A stretch of 64,000 nucleotides of DNA from an uncultured Aquitalea sp. (GTDB lineage: Bacteria; Pseudomonadota; Gammaproteobacteria; Burkholderiales; Chromobacteriaceae): the NCBI RefSeq assembly GCF_945957525.1, contig NZ_CAMFLA010000008.1, forward strand, positions 124,001 to 188,000, given 5' to 3'. Positions within the stretch are counted from its first letter, which is position 1; each line of letters opens with the position of its first letter. The notes under the pieces are model-generated. The model had not been told where the DNA came from. It saw nothing but the letters and a program-made list of their open reading frames with translations, and did no database searches. Below, piece after piece: positions 8,876-19,355 of the stretch. Both the position numbers and the translations under genes were made by a program.

Positions 8876-8926
8876 CGTCGCCAGCGAACAGACCGCGAGA
8901 GACGGTCAGACAAAGTATCGACATAA

Positions 8927-9610
<684 letters not shown>

Positions 9611-9630
9611 AAGGGTGGCCCGGACTGACA

Positions 9631-9654
9631 AGGCGGGCGCAAGCCCGCCTTTTT
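9631..9654 (+). terminator. Rho-independent terminator of the exbB-adk run
   Basis: Stem AGGCGGGC / GCCCGCCT (8 bp), GCAA loop, then TTTT; 20 bp after the adk stop. Confidence 0.88.
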
Positions 9655-9777
9655 CATGCGCTCGCGCATTTGCGTTGGCGCATGGTCGCTAGGAATTTTC
9701 TTCGGCAAACTGGGAACCTCGCTAAGTGCGCGATGTACCAATCCTGATGCACGAATTCAAGGCGACGAGGCAGGCAT

Positions 9778-10395
9778 ATGTATTACGGTGAAAGATTCAA
9801 TGGCTGGAGCCATTTGGCGGGCACGTTGCTCGCAGTTGGCGCGCTGGTCTGGTTGGTGGTGGTGGCCGCTTTGCAAGGCGATCCGTGGAAGATTGTCAGT
9901 TTCAGTTTGTATGGTGGCACGCTGGTGCTGCTGTATCTGGTGTCGACGCTGTATCACAGCGTCAAGGGCAGGGCCAAGGCCATTCTGCAAAAGTGCGATC
10001 ACTCGGCCATCTATCTCTTGATTGCCGGCAGTTACACGCCGTTTTCGCTGGTAACCCTGCAAGGCCCATGGGGCTGGACCTTGTTCGGACTGGTGTGGGG
10101 CTTGGCTTTGTTCGGCATTGTCCAGGAGCTGACGCTGGGGCGTCGCACCCGGGTGCTGTCCATGATCCTGTATGTGGTGATGGGCTGGCTGGTGCTGGTG
10201 GCGATTGTGCCGCTGGTTGAGCGGCTGGAGCCTTGGGGCCTGTTCTGGCTGGCCTTGGGCGGGGTGATCTACAGCGTGGGCATTTACTGGTTTATCAATG
10301 ATGAGAAGATCCGTCATGGGCACGGTATCTGGCATCTGTTCGTACTGGCGGGCAGCGCTTGCCAGTTCGTCAGTGTCATGGGTTACGTGGCCTGA
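9778..10395 (+). CDS. Hemolysin III / TrhA-family membrane protein
   Basis: A 205-aa integral membrane protein with about seven hydrophobic segments. It carries the HlyIII/PAQR metal-site motifs: SHLAGTLLAVGAL near the N-terminus, LYHSVKGRAKAILQKCDHSA with the Ser/His/Asp set in the middle, and HGIWHLFVLAGS near the end. The family includes bacterial TrhA, linked to membrane-lipid homeostasis; haemolysis is not the likely physiological role. It stands alone between two terminators. Confidence 0.9.
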   Translation: MYYGERFNGWSHLAGTLLAVGALVWLVVVAALQGDPWKIVSFSLYGGTLVLLYLVSTLYHSVKGRAKAILQKCDHSAIYLLIAGSYTPFSLVTLQGPWGWTLFGLVWGLALFGIVQELTLGRRTRVLSMILYVVMGWLVLVAIVPLVERLEPWGLFWLALGGVIYSVGIYWFINDEKIRHGHGIWHLFVLAGSACQFVSVMGYVA

Positions 10396-10431
10396 TGCGG
10401 AGCAAGTAGGCCTTGCAGGCGCCAGGACAAT

Positions 10432-10461
10432 AAAAAAACCGGATTTCAATCCGGTTTTTTT
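10432..10461. terminator. Bidirectional rho-independent terminator
   Basis: Perfect 13-bp stem AAAAAAACCGGAT / ATCCGGTTTTTTT with a TTCA loop, between the convergent HlyIII-like gene (plus) and the HD-GYP response regulator (minus). Confidence 0.92.
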
Positions 10462-10486
10462 ATGGCGAAGCACGGCTTCCACGGGC

Positions 10487-12082
10487 TTAGTCTTCGTTGA
10501 AACTGACGGGAAGGCGATCCTCCTCGATCAGACGCATCAGCGCGTCCACCACCACCGGATCGAACTGGCTGCCGGCGCGGCCGCGGATATAGTCCATGGT
10601 TTCATTCATAGGCCAAGGCTCTTTGTAAGGGCGCTTGTTCAACAAGGCATCGAACACGTCCACCACCGCCACGATACGGGCCGATAAGGGGATGGCTTGA
10701 CCGCTGAGTTTTTGCGGGTACCCGCTGCCGTCAAAGTACTCGTGATGGCCACCGGCTATCTCGGAGCCTAGCGACAAATAACTCTGACCTTCCACCATCT
10801 GGGCCGACTTGGCCAGAATCTGCGCACCGATGCCGGCGTGCTGCTCCATGATTTGGCGCTCTTCCGGGTCCAGGCGGCCTGGCTTGAACAGGATGTGATC
10901 CGGGGTCCCAACCTTGCCGACATCGTGCAAGATGCTCGCCATGCCGACCATGTCCATGAATTCCGCCGTCAGCAGGTCGGGATAATGGCCGGCCTGGCGG
11001 ATTTCTTCCGCAATGGCGTCAGTCAGTTTTTGCACGCGCATCACGTGCGCACCGGTATCCGTATCCCGGTACTCCGCCAGCGCCGCCAGTGCTACTACCG
11101 TGGCCTCCTGGGAGTGGCGCAGCTGGTTGTACAGATACAGATTGTCATAGGCCGACGAGATGCGCTGGCAGAATACTTCCAGCAGATCGCGCTCCACATC
11201 GTCCAGCGGCCATGGCGGCGAGAAGTGCACGGCGAAGACGCGACCGTTCTGCGAAGTGATGCACAGCACGTCGAAGGGGTGCTGGTACAGGCTTTTGCGC
11301 TCTTTCAGCGCCAGATAAATGGCGTCCGCCAGCGCAGGGTAGGCATCCAGCGTGCCGGTTTCCAGCACGCTTTCGTAGTTGCCGGCGGCGGCGAGGATTT
11401 CCAGCTGTGGCCGGCCGGTGAGATCGGGTGCGATTTCCACGCAGAGGATGCCGTCGGTGCCTACATCGAGAATGGCGCTGATCTGCTTGAGCACGCCGGA
11501 GGCGAACTCTTTCAGCGAACGCATCTGGTAGAGATCGGCCGCGCCTTCCAGAATCTTGGCCAAGCCCTGACGGTTTTTCTCGATGGTGATCAGGTTTTCG
11601 TAGGCGCGCAGCGAGGCGATGACGGTAGTGAACAGCTTCTGCACCGTCAGCTCGGTCTTGGTCTTGTAATCGTTGATGTCGTAGTTGAGGATGACTTCCT
11701 GCTCCGGCGCCTGACCTGGCTGGCCGGTGCGCAGCACAATGCGCGAGACGTTGTTGTGCAGATCGTCGCGAATGGCGCGGGCTAGACGCAGGCCGGCATC
11801 GTCGGTTTCCATGACCACGTCCAGCAGGATGAGCGCGGTGTCCGGGTGCTGGCGCAACAGGGCCTCCGCCTCCGACGCGGTGAAGGCGCTCATCAGTTCC
11901 AGCCTGCGTTCCTTGTAGCGGATATCGCGAATAGCGAGCGAGGTGGCGCTGTGCACATCGGGCTCGTCATCGACAATCAGGATCTTCCAGGGCTTTTTGG
12001 CGAAGCCTTGCTCCTCCCGGGTCTCCGCCGCAGGGTCATCATCGAGCAGCCAGTCGTCTTCTTCGTTCTGCGGAGTGCTCAT
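10487..12082 (-). CDS. Response regulator with DUF3369 and HD-GYP phosphodiesterase output
   Basis: A 531-aa cytoplasmic protein in three parts. The receiver domain (about 30-165) has KILIVDDE and phosphoacceptor Asp88 in LILLDVVM. The DUF3369 domain (about 185-330) is a GAF-like region. The HD-GYP domain (about 345-520) has HDVGKVG, EERQIMEQHAGIG, GGHHEYFDGSGYP and IVAVVDVFDAL. All HD-GYP catalytic motifs look intact, so it should hydrolyse c-di-GMP when phosphorylated (family knowledge). Its ATG overlaps the stop of the upstream histidine kinase by 4 bp, pairing the two. Confidence 0.92.
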   Translation of the reverse strand: MSTPQNEEDDWLLDDDPAAETREEQGFAKKPWKILIVDDEPDVHSATSLAIRDIRYKERRLELMSAFTASEAEALLRQHPDTALILLDVVMETDDAGLRLARAIRDDLHNNVSRIVLRTGQPGQAPEQEVILNYDINDYKTKTELTVQKLFTTVIASLRAYENLITIEKNRQGLAKILEGAADLYQMRSLKEFASGVLKQISAILDVGTDGILCVEIAPDLTGRPQLEILAAAGNYESVLETGTLDAYPALADAIYLALKERKSLYQHPFDVLCITSQNGRVFAVHFSPPWPLDDVERDLLEVFCQRISSAYDNLYLYNQLRHSQEATVVALAALAEYRDTDTGAHVMRVQKLTDAIAEEIRQAGHYPDLLTAEFMDMVGMASILHDVGKVGTPDHILFKPGRLDPEERQIMEQHAGIGAQILAKSAQMVEGQSYLSLGSEIAGGHHEYFDGSGYPQKLSGQAIPLSARIVAVVDVFDALLNKRPYKEPWPMNETMDYIRGRAGSQFDPVVVDALMRLIEEDRLPVSFNED

Positions 12083-13623
12083 TTGACGTTCTCCTTGTGC
12101 TGTCTTTCCGGTGCGATGCAGGGCATGAGGATGGTGAAGGTGGTGCCTTTGCCCGGCTCGCTGGCGACGTCGATGGTTCCCCCCAGACGTTGCCGTACGA
12201 TGTTGTAGACGATATGCAGGCCGAGGCCGCTGCCGCCGCTGCCGCGTTTGGTGGTGAAGAAGGGGTCGAAGATGCGGCCAAGATATTCGGGCGGGATGCC
12301 TTTGCCGTTGTCGTGGATGGTCAGTCCCACCTGATTGCCGGCAACGCGGGCGGCCTCGATGCGGATCGCGCCACCCGGCTTTTCATCAAAACCATGAACC
12401 AGCGCGTTGACTACCAGGTTGGTCACCACTTGCGACAGCGCCCCCGGGTAGCTGTCCAGCAGCATGTCGTTTTCACAATTCACTTGAATGTCGGTTTGCG
12501 CGCGTTTGAAGCGCGGTCGTAAGCTCGTGATAATTTCATTGAGGTAATCGTTGAGCTGGAAGTCGCGCCGCATTTCGCTGGTTTGATCTACGGCCACTTG
12601 CTTGAAACTGTGAATCAGGTTGGCGGCGCGCTCCGCGTTGGAGAGAATCAGCTCGCAGCACTCATGGGCTGTGTCTAGGTAGGACTGGAAGTCGCTCTTT
12701 TTCACTGCGCCCTCATCCAGCTTGTCATGGATGTGCTGGGTGGCGGTGGCCAAGTGCGAGGCGGTGGTCAGAGTGATGCCAACCGGGGTGTTGATTTCGT
12801 GCGCAACGCCGGCGACAAGCCCGCCCAGCGAGGCCAGCCGTTCCGTTTCCAGCAGGGTTTGCTGGGTTTGCACCAGTTGCCGCAGGGCCTCTTCAGCGTT
12901 GTCCTTTTCCTGGCGGGCTTGCGCTTCGGCCGACGTTCGCATGGCAAGGTCGGCCGAAATGCGGTCGACGATGCGGTTGAAGCTGCGGGCCACGGCGCCG
13001 AATTCGTCATCGGTCAGCTGGGAGATGCGGCTGGATTTTGCGTCATCGCTGCTGGCGGCCTGGTTCAAGGCATCCTGCAGTTGTTTGAGCGGCACAAAGA
13101 CAAAGCGATTCAGGTTGAAGGTCATCGCTATGAAGATAAGCACGTCCAGCACCACGATTTCCAGCAGGATTTCCAGCAAGTGCACCAGCTGCCGGTGTTC
13201 CAGCTGAGCCTTGGAAAGATAGACCGTGGCGGTGCCTAGCTTTTCCCGGCCCTGATAGACAATGGGGATTTGCAGCTGATCGTCGCCCTTGGGCGTTTCC
13301 GACGGGGCCATGTCGCGCAGGCTGCCGTTGTCGCTGCGGGCGCGGCCGATATTCAAGCCGGCATCGCCCGTGATGCGGATGGCCTCGACCGAGCTCCATC
13401 CCAGTTCGGCATCCAGGGTGAGTCGGGTATAGGAATCGTCCATCTGCCACACGCCGTGGGGCAAAGACAGGGAGAGGCGTTCTTTCAGCGAGCTGCGTTG
13501 GGCCAGGTAGTCTTCTTCATCCTGATGGCGGTTCTGGCTGTAGCTGATCAGCCCGGTCGCCGCCACGATGATCGTCACCCCCGCCATCAACCAAATGCTC
13601 AGTCTGGTTTTGATACTCTTCAT
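12079..13623 (-). CDS. Membrane sensor histidine kinase paired with the HD-GYP regulator
   Basis: A 514-aa kinase. Transmembrane helix 1 at about residues 8-28, a periplasmic sensor region of about 120 residues, helix 2 at about 148-170, a HAMP-like linker to about 225, a coiled coil, then the H-box VAGVAHEINTPVGITL with His275. The ATPase domain shows NLVVNALVHGF (N box), IHDNGKGIPPEY (G1), FFTTKRGSGGSGLGLHIVYNIV (F/G2). The HEINTP H-box places it with kinases whose phosphotransfer is to a separate regulator, here the overlapping downstream gene. The periplasmic signal is unknown. Confidence 0.92.
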   Translation of the reverse strand: MKSIKTRLSIWLMAGVTIIVAATGLISYSQNRHQDEEDYLAQRSSLKERLSLSLPHGVWQMDDSYTRLTLDAELGWSSVEAIRITGDAGLNIGRARSDNGSLRDMAPSETPKGDDQLQIPIVYQGREKLGTATVYLSKAQLEHRQLVHLLEILLEIVVLDVLIFIAMTFNLNRFVFVPLKQLQDALNQAASSDDAKSSRISQLTDDEFGAVARSFNRIVDRISADLAMRTSAEAQARQEKDNAEEALRQLVQTQQTLLETERLASLGGLVAGVAHEINTPVGITLTTASHLATATQHIHDKLDEGAVKKSDFQSYLDTAHECCELILSNAERAANLIHSFKQVAVDQTSEMRRDFQLNDYLNEIITSLRPRFKRAQTDIQVNCENDMLLDSYPGALSQVVTNLVVNALVHGFDEKPGGAIRIEAARVAGNQVGLTIHDNGKGIPPEYLGRIFDPFFTTKRGSGGSGLGLHIVYNIVRQRLGGTIDVASEPGKGTTFTILMPCIAPERQHKENVK

Positions 13624-13807
13624 TGATGTAATTATCCCTATGGCCCTGCTTGAATCCTAGGAAGACTGGCTGAGAAATGCCACTTCTCGATTCGGCTATG
13701 TTGGCACCGGGTGGGCGTTCTGTCACCACCGGTCATGACAATTTCACGAAGAGCGAGGCGGCCGCATCCCGCTTGGGCGAGGGCTTCTTGTGGCAGGGAG
13801 GGGTGTC

Positions 13808-14722
13808 TCAGGTGCTGGCGGTTTCCATCTTGGCGGAGCGTTGTCCCGGCATGGGGATTTTCTGCAACAGCAAACCCCCCAGAATCAATGCCAAACCGAA
13901 CAGAGTAGAGGGCAGGATGGCTTCACCCACGATGAAGTGGATCAACAGCAGTGACAGTAGCGGCGACAGGAAAATCAGGTTGGCGATGCGGGCCGCGCTA
14001 TCGGTTAGCTTCATCGCCGCCAGCCACAGGACAAAGGTGAAACCCATTTCCAGCGCGCCGATATAGGCTGCGCCGGCCAGTCCTTGCCAAGCAACCGCTT
14101 TGAATTCGCCTTGCCACAGGCACCAAAGCCCGATCAGGGGCAGGGCCAGCAGGAAGTTCAGCGTCAGGCCGATGACCGGCTCGCGTTCATCTTTGGTGTT
14201 GATCAGCCAGTAGCCTGCCCACAGCAGGGTTGAGGCTAGCGCGTACAGCACGCCATTGACGTTGGAAAAGTGCAGCGAGAACAGCTGGCCGTGGGTGCCG
14301 ATCACCAGTACGCCAAGATAGCAAACCAGCGCGGCGGCGAGGTCTTGCAAGCGCAGGGCTTGCCCAAGCACGGGCACGGCCAGCAGGGTCATGGTAAGCG
14401 CCCAAGTATAATTGATGGCTTGCGCCTCCTGGGCGGGCAACAGCGAATAAGCCTTGAACAGGATCAGGTAGTAGAGCACCGGGTTGACGGCGCCCAGCAA
14501 GAGGGAGCGCCGCCAGTGACGGCGCATGGCCGGCCAGAGTTCGGCCAACCTGCCTTGCACGGCCAAAATGGTAGTCAGACTGGCCAAAGAAGCCAGGCTT
14601 GCATACAAAACAAGCTGCGCCGGGGAGAGGAAGCTGAGGCTGATCTTGAAGGCGGTGGCGACGGTTGACCAGGCCAAAACGGCGGAAAGTCCTAAAAAGT
14701 AAGCTTTTTTCTGCTGCTGCAC
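13808..14722 (-). CDS. DMT-superfamily (EamA) transporter
   Basis: A 304-aa inner-membrane protein with about ten hydrophobic helices in two repeated EamA halves (first about 8-140, second about 150-290). The start KAYFLGLSAVLAWSTVATAFK and the loop INYTWALTMTLLAVP are typical of RhaT/YdcZ-like drug/metabolite transporters. Substrate cannot be read from the sequence. It is a single gene between the two-component system and nnr. Confidence 0.85.
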   Translation of the reverse strand: MQQQKKAYFLGLSAVLAWSTVATAFKISLSFLSPAQLVLYASLASLASLTTILAVQGRLAELWPAMRRHWRRSLLLGAVNPVLYYLILFKAYSLLPAQEAQAINYTWALTMTLLAVPVLGQALRLQDLAAALVCYLGVLVIGTHGQLFSLHFSNVNGVLYALASTLLWAGYWLINTKDEREPVIGLTLNFLLALPLIGLWCLWQGEFKAVAWQGLAGAAYIGALEMGFTFVLWLAAMKLTDSAARIANLIFLSPLLSLLLIHFIVGEAILPSTLFGLALILGGLLLQKIPMPGQRSAKMETAST

Positions 14723-14808
14723 ATCGAACTCCTGCGAAGAGAACGATATTTTAGCGGCAGGGACGTGCTGCCGTCATGTGAATTCTGGATACAAATAAAG
14801 CGGCTGTG

Positions 14809-16278
14809 TCAGGGCGTGCTGGCCAGCATGCGGTTGAGCAGGCCGCTGCAACGATGGGTGGTTTCGGAGGCGGTCAGGCCGATGGGGCCGCCTTGTTCCT
14901 GCTCGTAAGCGTCGCCGGCCATGCCGTGGATTTTTACCGCCAGGCTGGCGGCATCGATTGCGGATAGCCCTTGGGCCAGCATGGCGGCGATCAGGCCGGT
15001 CAGCACATCGCCCTGACCAGCTACTGCCAGCGCAGGTCCGCCGCCGGTATTCAGCCGATAGTGCTTGCCGGCCTGGCCGATCAGGCTGCCTGCGCCTTTC
15101 AGCACCACGGCGCAATGGTAGCGCCGCGTTAACTCATTCAGCGCGGCAAGACGATCGCTTTGTACGGCGCGGGTTTCTTGCTGCAGCAGGCGGGCGGCTT
15201 CGGTCGGGTGGGGTGTCAGGATGGAAGCGGCTTGCCGGGTATTCAATTTTGCTTGCAAGGAGGGGTGCGCCGCCAACAGGTTGAGCGCATCGGCATCCAG
15301 TACCAGCGGCAGCGTGCTGTCCAGCGCCTGCATCAGCATTTGACGCGCCGCCTCGCTCTGGCCCAGCCCAGGGCCGATGGCCAGCACATCGGCGGCTGGT
15401 AGCGCATTGGTTTGGCTGGTGGTTTGTATCATCAGTTCAGGCCAAGCCGGGTCCACCGGCAATCGGTCATCCAGCGTCAGCAGAAGTACTTTGCCGGCGC
15501 CGCCGGCCAGAGCGGCGCGTCCTGCCAGCAGGGCGGCGCCCAGCATACCGCGGCTGCCGCCAATGACCGCGACGGTGCCGAAGCGGCCCTTGTGGCTGTC
15601 TCTGGGGCGAGCCAGGGCGCTGGCATCGGTCAGATTGATCAGGCCGTCCGCCTGCGGCAACAAGTGTGCAGGGCAGTCCAGCGCGGCCAAGGCGACTTGT
15701 CCGGCGAGGTCGGCCCCTGCGGCAAAGAACAAGCCGGGTTTGTGGCAGAGAAAAGTCAGGGTGTGGCGGGCGTGGATGGCGGCGTTGAGCGGCATGCCGG
15801 TCCAGGCGTCCAGCCCGCTGGGGCAATCCAGCGACAGAATGGGCGCGCCCAGATGGTTGAGCTGATGGATGAGCGCGGCCCAGTCGTCGTCAAACTGCCT
15901 GGCGAGACCGATGCCGAACAGGCCGTCAATGATCAGGGCGGGCGGAGGATAGGCATCCGCCAACCGTATCAGGGGAATGCCGCCTTCAGCGCGTATTTTT
16001 TGCAGCGCATCGCGGGTTGCCGTGCTGGAGGGCGTGGCGGGCACCAGCACATCCACGCTGAAGCCTTCGTGCATCAGCAGCAAGGCGGCGAACAAGGCGT
16101 CACCACCGTTGTTGCCTGGCCCGGCGGCTACCAGAATCCGGCAGCCGGCCGGATAGTGCTTGATTACCCAGTCAGCCGTGGCGCGAGCGGCGCGTTGCAT
16201 CAGGTCCAGGCCGGCTTCTTCGGCCAACGTCTCCAGTTGCCGCAGCGCGGCCAGGCTTAACAGGGGCAGTTCACGCAT
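14809..16278 (-). CDS. nnr: Bifunctional NAD(P)H-hydrate epimerase / ADP-dependent dehydratase
   Basis: A 489-aa repair enzyme. The N-terminal epimerase half (about 1-210; YjeF_N) has AAGPGNNGGDALFAALLL and ILSLDCPSGLDAWTG. The C-terminal dehydratase half (about 220-489; ribokinase-like) has GRFGTVAVIGGSRGMLGAA, LAIGPGLGQSEAARQ, LVLDADALNLLA and the anion-hole loop VAGQGDVLTGLIAAMLAQG. It restores NAD(P)H damaged by hydration. Length and architecture equal E. coli Nnr. It follows ubiX by 12 bp on the same strand. Confidence 0.94.
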   Translation of the reverse strand: MRELPLLSLAALRQLETLAEEAGLDLMQRAARATADWVIKHYPAGCRILVAAGPGNNGGDALFAALLLMHEGFSVDVLVPATPSSTATRDALQKIRAEGGIPLIRLADAYPPPALIIDGLFGIGLARQFDDDWAALIHQLNHLGAPILSLDCPSGLDAWTGMPLNAAIHARHTLTFLCHKPGLFFAAGADLAGQVALAALDCPAHLLPQADGLINLTDASALARPRDSHKGRFGTVAVIGGSRGMLGAALLAGRAALAGGAGKVLLLTLDDRLPVDPAWPELMIQTTSQTNALPAADVLAIGPGLGQSEAARQMLMQALDSTLPLVLDADALNLLAAHPSLQAKLNTRQAASILTPHPTEAARLLQQETRAVQSDRLAALNELTRRYHCAVVLKGAGSLIGQAGKHYRLNTGGGPALAVAGQGDVLTGLIAAMLAQGLSAIDAASLAVKIHGMAGDAYEQEQGGPIGLTASETTHRCSGLLNRMLASTP

Positions 16279-16290
16279 TTTTGGCTCCGG

Positions 16291-16899
16291 CTATTCGCCC
16301 CAGCGAGGCGTCAGCGTATGAGGAACGCTGATCTGATCCATTACGCGACCGACGACAAAATCCACCATGTCGCCGACAGTTTGCGGATGGGTGTAGAAGC
16401 CCGGCGCGGGCGGCAGAATCACCACGCCCAGTCGGGCCAGCTTGAGCATGTTTTCCAGATGAATGGCGGACAGCGGTGTTTCACGCGGCACCAGCACCAG
16501 CTTGCGCTGTTCCTTGATGCAGACATCCGCGGCGCGCTCGATCAGGTTGTCGCTCATGCCCTGAGCAATGGCGGCCAGCGCGCCCATGGAGCAGGGGCAT
16601 ACCACCATGGCGTCGGGCGGGTTGGAGCCGGATGCGGCCGGTGCGAACCATTCTTCCCGACCATAGACTTCCAGCATGCCAGTTTCGGCGCTGGTGCGTT
16701 GTTGCAGCCAGCCTTTCACCTCAGAGGGGCGAGAGGGCAGGACAATATCCATTTCCTGCTTGGCAACGACCTGGGCTGCCTGGGAGTAGAGCACCCAGAC
16801 GCGAACACCGGCGGAAATCAGACACTCGATCAGCCGCAGGCCATATGGCAGGCCGGATGCGCCGGTGAGTGCGACGGTAACGGTGCGGGGTGGGATCAT
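16291..16899 (-). CDS. ubiX: UbiX-family flavin prenyltransferase
   Basis: A 202-aa enzyme that attaches a dimethylallyl group to FMN, giving the prenyl-FMN cofactor of UbiD decarboxylases in ubiquinone synthesis. Motifs: VALTGASGLPYGLRLIECL (FMN-binding), VVCPCSMGALAAIAQGMSDN, KLVLVPRETPLSAIHLENM, and the conserved C-terminal GFYTHPQTVGDMVDFVVGR. I chose the ATG before IPPRTVTVALTG; an in-frame extension upstream overlaps rapZ in a different frame and is not homologous. No ubiD is in the window. Confidence 0.93.
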   Translation of the reverse strand: MIPPRTVTVALTGASGLPYGLRLIECLISAGVRVWVLYSQAAQVVAKQEMDIVLPSRPSEVKGWLQQRTSAETGMLEVYGREEWFAPAASGSNPPDAMVVCPCSMGALAAIAQGMSDNLIERAADVCIKEQRKLVLVPRETPLSAIHLENMLKLARLGVVILPPAPGFYTHPQTVGDMVDFVVGRVMDQISVPHTLTPRWGE

Positions 16900-16996
16900 G
16901 CGAGGCTCCAACGGATGGGTTTCGCCGCTGGCGTTGATGTTTCTGCCGGACCGGCCTTGGACGGACCGGGAAGGGCAGTGCGCTGCGACGGCGGGC

Positions 16997-17839
16997 TCAG
17001 CTTTCGCGGAACAGCTGGCGGTGTCGCACCAGCACTTGTTCGCCTTGAAAAGCTTTGCCCAGATATTCAGTAATGTAGACCGATCGGTGCTGACCGCCGG
17101 TGCAGCCGACGGCAACGGTAAGGTAGCTGCGGTTTTCCCGGCTGAATTCCGGCAGCCATTTGGCGACCATGCGGCGGATGTCTTCCGCCATTTCAGCGAC
17201 CAGCGGCTTGTCGGCGAAGAAATCGATGATGGGTTGGTCGCGGCCGGTGAAGGGGCGCAAGGCGGCATCGTAATAGGGATTGGGCAGGCAGCGGACGTCA
17301 AAGACGAAATCCGCATCCAGCGGCACGCCATGTTTGAAACCGAAGGATTCAAAAAGCAGGGTCAGTCGGCTGCTGTCGGCTTCCACCAGATCCTTGATCC
17401 AGCTTTTCAGGGCGTTGGCCGAAAGGTCGCTGGTATCGATGCGGGTACCCATCTCCTGAATATTGGCCAGCAACTCCTGCTCGAGGCGAATACACTCCTC
17501 GACAGTGGCGCCGGAACCGGAGAGCGGATGACGGCGGCGTGTTTCGGAAAAACGTTTGACCAGCGTTTCGGCCTTGGCTTCCAGAAACAGCAAGCGCACA
17601 TCTGCGCCTTGTTGTCGCAGCTTTTCCATTTCCAGTGGCAGCGCGCCCAGCGATGGGCTGGAGCGGGTGTCCACACTGATGGCGATTTGTTCATAGCCGT
17701 AATCGGCATAGAGCGACATCGCTTCGTTCAGCATGGTGGCCGGCAGGTTGTCCACACAATAGAAGCCCGCGTCTTCCAGCGCTCGCAGCGCGATGGATTT
17801 GCCGGAGCCGGACAGGCCGCTAATCAATATCAGGCGCAT
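16997..17839 (-). CDS. rapZ: RNase adapter protein RapZ
   Basis: A 280-aa nucleotide-binding protein. N-terminal P-loop [20 protein letters not shown], then [15 protein letters not shown]. The C-terminal domain has [35 protein letters not shown] and [19 protein letters not shown]. In E. coli RapZ delivers GlmZ RNA to RNase E to control glucosamine-6-phosphate synthase and is encoded in the rpoN cluster, as here. It overlaps hprK by 20 bp. Whether GlmZ/GlmY exist in this organism cannot be seen. Confidence 0.94.
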   Translation of the reverse strand: MRLILISGLSGSGKSIALRALEDAGFYCVDNLPATMLNEAMSLYADYGYEQIAISVDTRSSPSLGALPLEMEKLRQQGADVRLLFLEAKAETLVKRFSETRRRHPLSGSGATVEECIRLEQELLANIQEMGTRIDTSDLSANALKSWIKDLVEADSSRLTLLFESFGFKHGVPLDADFVFDVRCLPNPYYDAALRPFTGRDQPIIDFFADKPLVAEMAEDIRRMVAKWLPEFSRENRSYLTVAVGCTGGQHRSVYITEYLGKAFQGEQVLVRHRQLFRES

Positions 17840-18776
17840 GTTCCTGATCCCGAAGGAAGTTGGTGTGGCGCTCGATGAACTCGCGGGTGCTGTCGATGCC
17901 GCGCAATTGCAGAATGTAATTGCGCACGGCGGCCTCCACCAGCACGGCCAGGTTGCGGCCGGCGGCGACAGGCAGCACCACTTTGCGCACGGTGACGCCG
18001 ATGATGTCTTGCGTTTCCGACTGGATATTGAGCCGGTCCAGCGCTTGCATGGCCTGGTCGTTGGCTTTCACCAGATGGATGATCAGCTTGAGCACTTTTT
18101 TCGGGCGAACGGCGGTTTCGCCGAAAATGGTGCGGATGTTCAGAATGCCCAAGCCGCGCACTTCGAGAAAGTCGCGCAGCAGGGGCGGGCAGCGGCCTTC
18201 CAGCATTTCCGGTCCGATGCGGTACAGCTCCACCGCATCGTCGGCCACAAGGCCGTGGCCGCGGGAAATCAGCTCCAGCGCTAACTCGCTCTTGCCCATG
18301 GCCGAATCGCCCATGATCAGCACGCCGATTTCCAGCACATCCAGGAACACGCCATGCAACACAGTGGATACCGCCAGCGCCCGCGCCAGATAGATGCGCA
18401 ACACATCCATCAGGTAAGGACTTTCCAGCGGGGTGCTCATCAGCGGTACGTTGTGGGTGTGGCAGTAGTCGCGCAGCAGTTTGGGCACCGGTTGGCCATT
18501 GGCGACCATCACCACCGACATGGTTTTGTGGAACAGTTGGTCCAGCGCGGTTTTGGCGGCTGATTGTTCCAGTCGATTGAGGTAGTCCACTTCGGCCAAG
18601 CCCAGTACCTGCACGCGGTTGGGGTGGATGAAGTTGAGATGGCCCACCAGCGCCAGCGTTGGGCGCTGTTCATCGTTGCCGATCGGGGTGTCGGCACCGC
18701 CGGTGCCGGCGACCCAGGTCAGGTTCAGCTTTTGCTGGTTGTCCTGATACAGCTTGCGGACGCTGATGCTAGGCAT
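17820..18776 (-). CDS. hprK: HPr kinase/phosphorylase
   Basis: A 318-aa regulator that phosphorylates and dephosphorylates HPr on serine. Walker [16 protein letters not shown] at about 155, followed by [16 protein letters not shown]; signature [18 protein letters not shown]-terminal [18 protein letters not shown]. In proteobacteria with an incomplete sugar PTS it works with PtsN, HPr and EI-Ntr in signalling. Here it overlaps ptsN (8 bp) and rapZ (20 bp), so the three are translationally coupled. HPr and EI are not in the window. Confidence 0.95.
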   Translation of the reverse strand: MPSISVRKLYQDNQQKLNLTWVAGTGGADTPIGNDEQRPTLALVGHLNFIHPNRVQVLGLAEVDYLNRLEQSAAKTALDQLFHKTMSVVMVANGQPVPKLLRDYCHTHNVPLMSTPLESPYLMDVLRIYLARALAVSTVLHGVFLDVLEIGVLIMGDSAMGKSELALELISRGHGLVADDAVELYRIGPEMLEGRCPPLLRDFLEVRGLGILNIRTIFGETAVRPKKVLKLIIHLVKANDQAMQALDRLNIQSETQDIIGVTVRKVVLPVAAGRNLAVLVEAAVRNYILQLRGIDSTREFIERHTNFLRDQEHAPDID

Positions 18777-19230
18777 GTTGGCTCCAGCCGGTCAGCAGCT
18801 GATACAGCGACTGACGGTCGGGGGCGCTCAGCAGTTGCTCGCGCAATTGCTTGCTGGAGAACAGCTGCGCCAGTTCGGACAGTACCTGTAAGTGCAAATC
18901 AGTCGCCTGTTCCGGCACCAGCAGCACGAACAGGCTCTGCACGGGCTTGCCGTCCGGGGCATCGAAAGGAATGGGATTGGCCAGGCGGATGAAGATGCCG
19001 GCAGCCTCTTTCAGGCCGCGCGCCCGTCCGTGCGGAATGGCCACGCCCTGACCCAGACCGGTGGAGCCCAGCTTTTCGCGGGCGAACAGACAGTCGAAGA
19101 TTTCGCTGCGGGCGATGCCGTGCGAGTTTTCGATGAGCAGTCCCACCTGCTCGAAAACGCGTTTTTTGCTGGTGACATCCAGGTCGATCAGGATGTGTTC
19201 CGGGTTCAGGATTTTGCCGATCAGGCTCAT
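18769..19230 (-). CDS. ptsN: PTS IIA-like nitrogen-regulatory protein
   Basis: A 153-aa EIIA-Ntr protein. The phosphorylation site is His67 in [12 protein letters not shown], and the rest follows the fructose-type IIA fold, including [25 protein letters not shown]. It has regulatory roles (potassium transport, nitrogen and sigma-54 physiology in relatives) rather than sugar uptake. The start [16 protein letters not shown] is typical. It overlaps hprK downstream and follows hpf after about 125 bp, with a terminator between. Confidence 0.95.
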   Translation of the reverse strand: MSLIGKILNPEHILIDLDVTSKKRVFEQVGLLIENSHGIARSEIFDCLFAREKLGSTGLGQGVAIPHGRARGLKEAAGIFIRLANPIPFDAPDGKPVQSLFVLLVPEQATDLHLQVLSELAQLFSSKQLREQLLSAPDRQSLYQLLTGWSQHA

Positions 19231-19310
19231 AGACGAATGCGCTTGCGACGGAGGTTGCGATTACTGTGCATTTTACGTTGCCTTTCGTCCACTGAAAAAG
19301 GCTTGCTGAA

Positions 19311-19339
19311 AATAAAAACGGGAACCCGAAGGTTCCCGT
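19311..19339 (-). terminator. Rho-independent terminator after hpf
   Basis: Read on the minus strand: stem ACGGGAACC / GGTTCCCGT (9 bp), 4-nt loop, then a T-rich tail (TTTTTATTTT). It lies between hpf and ptsN, so ptsN-hprK-rapZ probably has its own promoter or depends on read-through. Confidence 0.8.
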
Positions 19340-19355
19340 GGTCAGACGCGGAAGA

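Noticed and set aside
16900-17352. N-terminal extension of ubiX
   Set aside because: It is a shifted-frame reading of rapZ and lacks UbiX homology; UbiX motifs begin right after the ATG at 16899.
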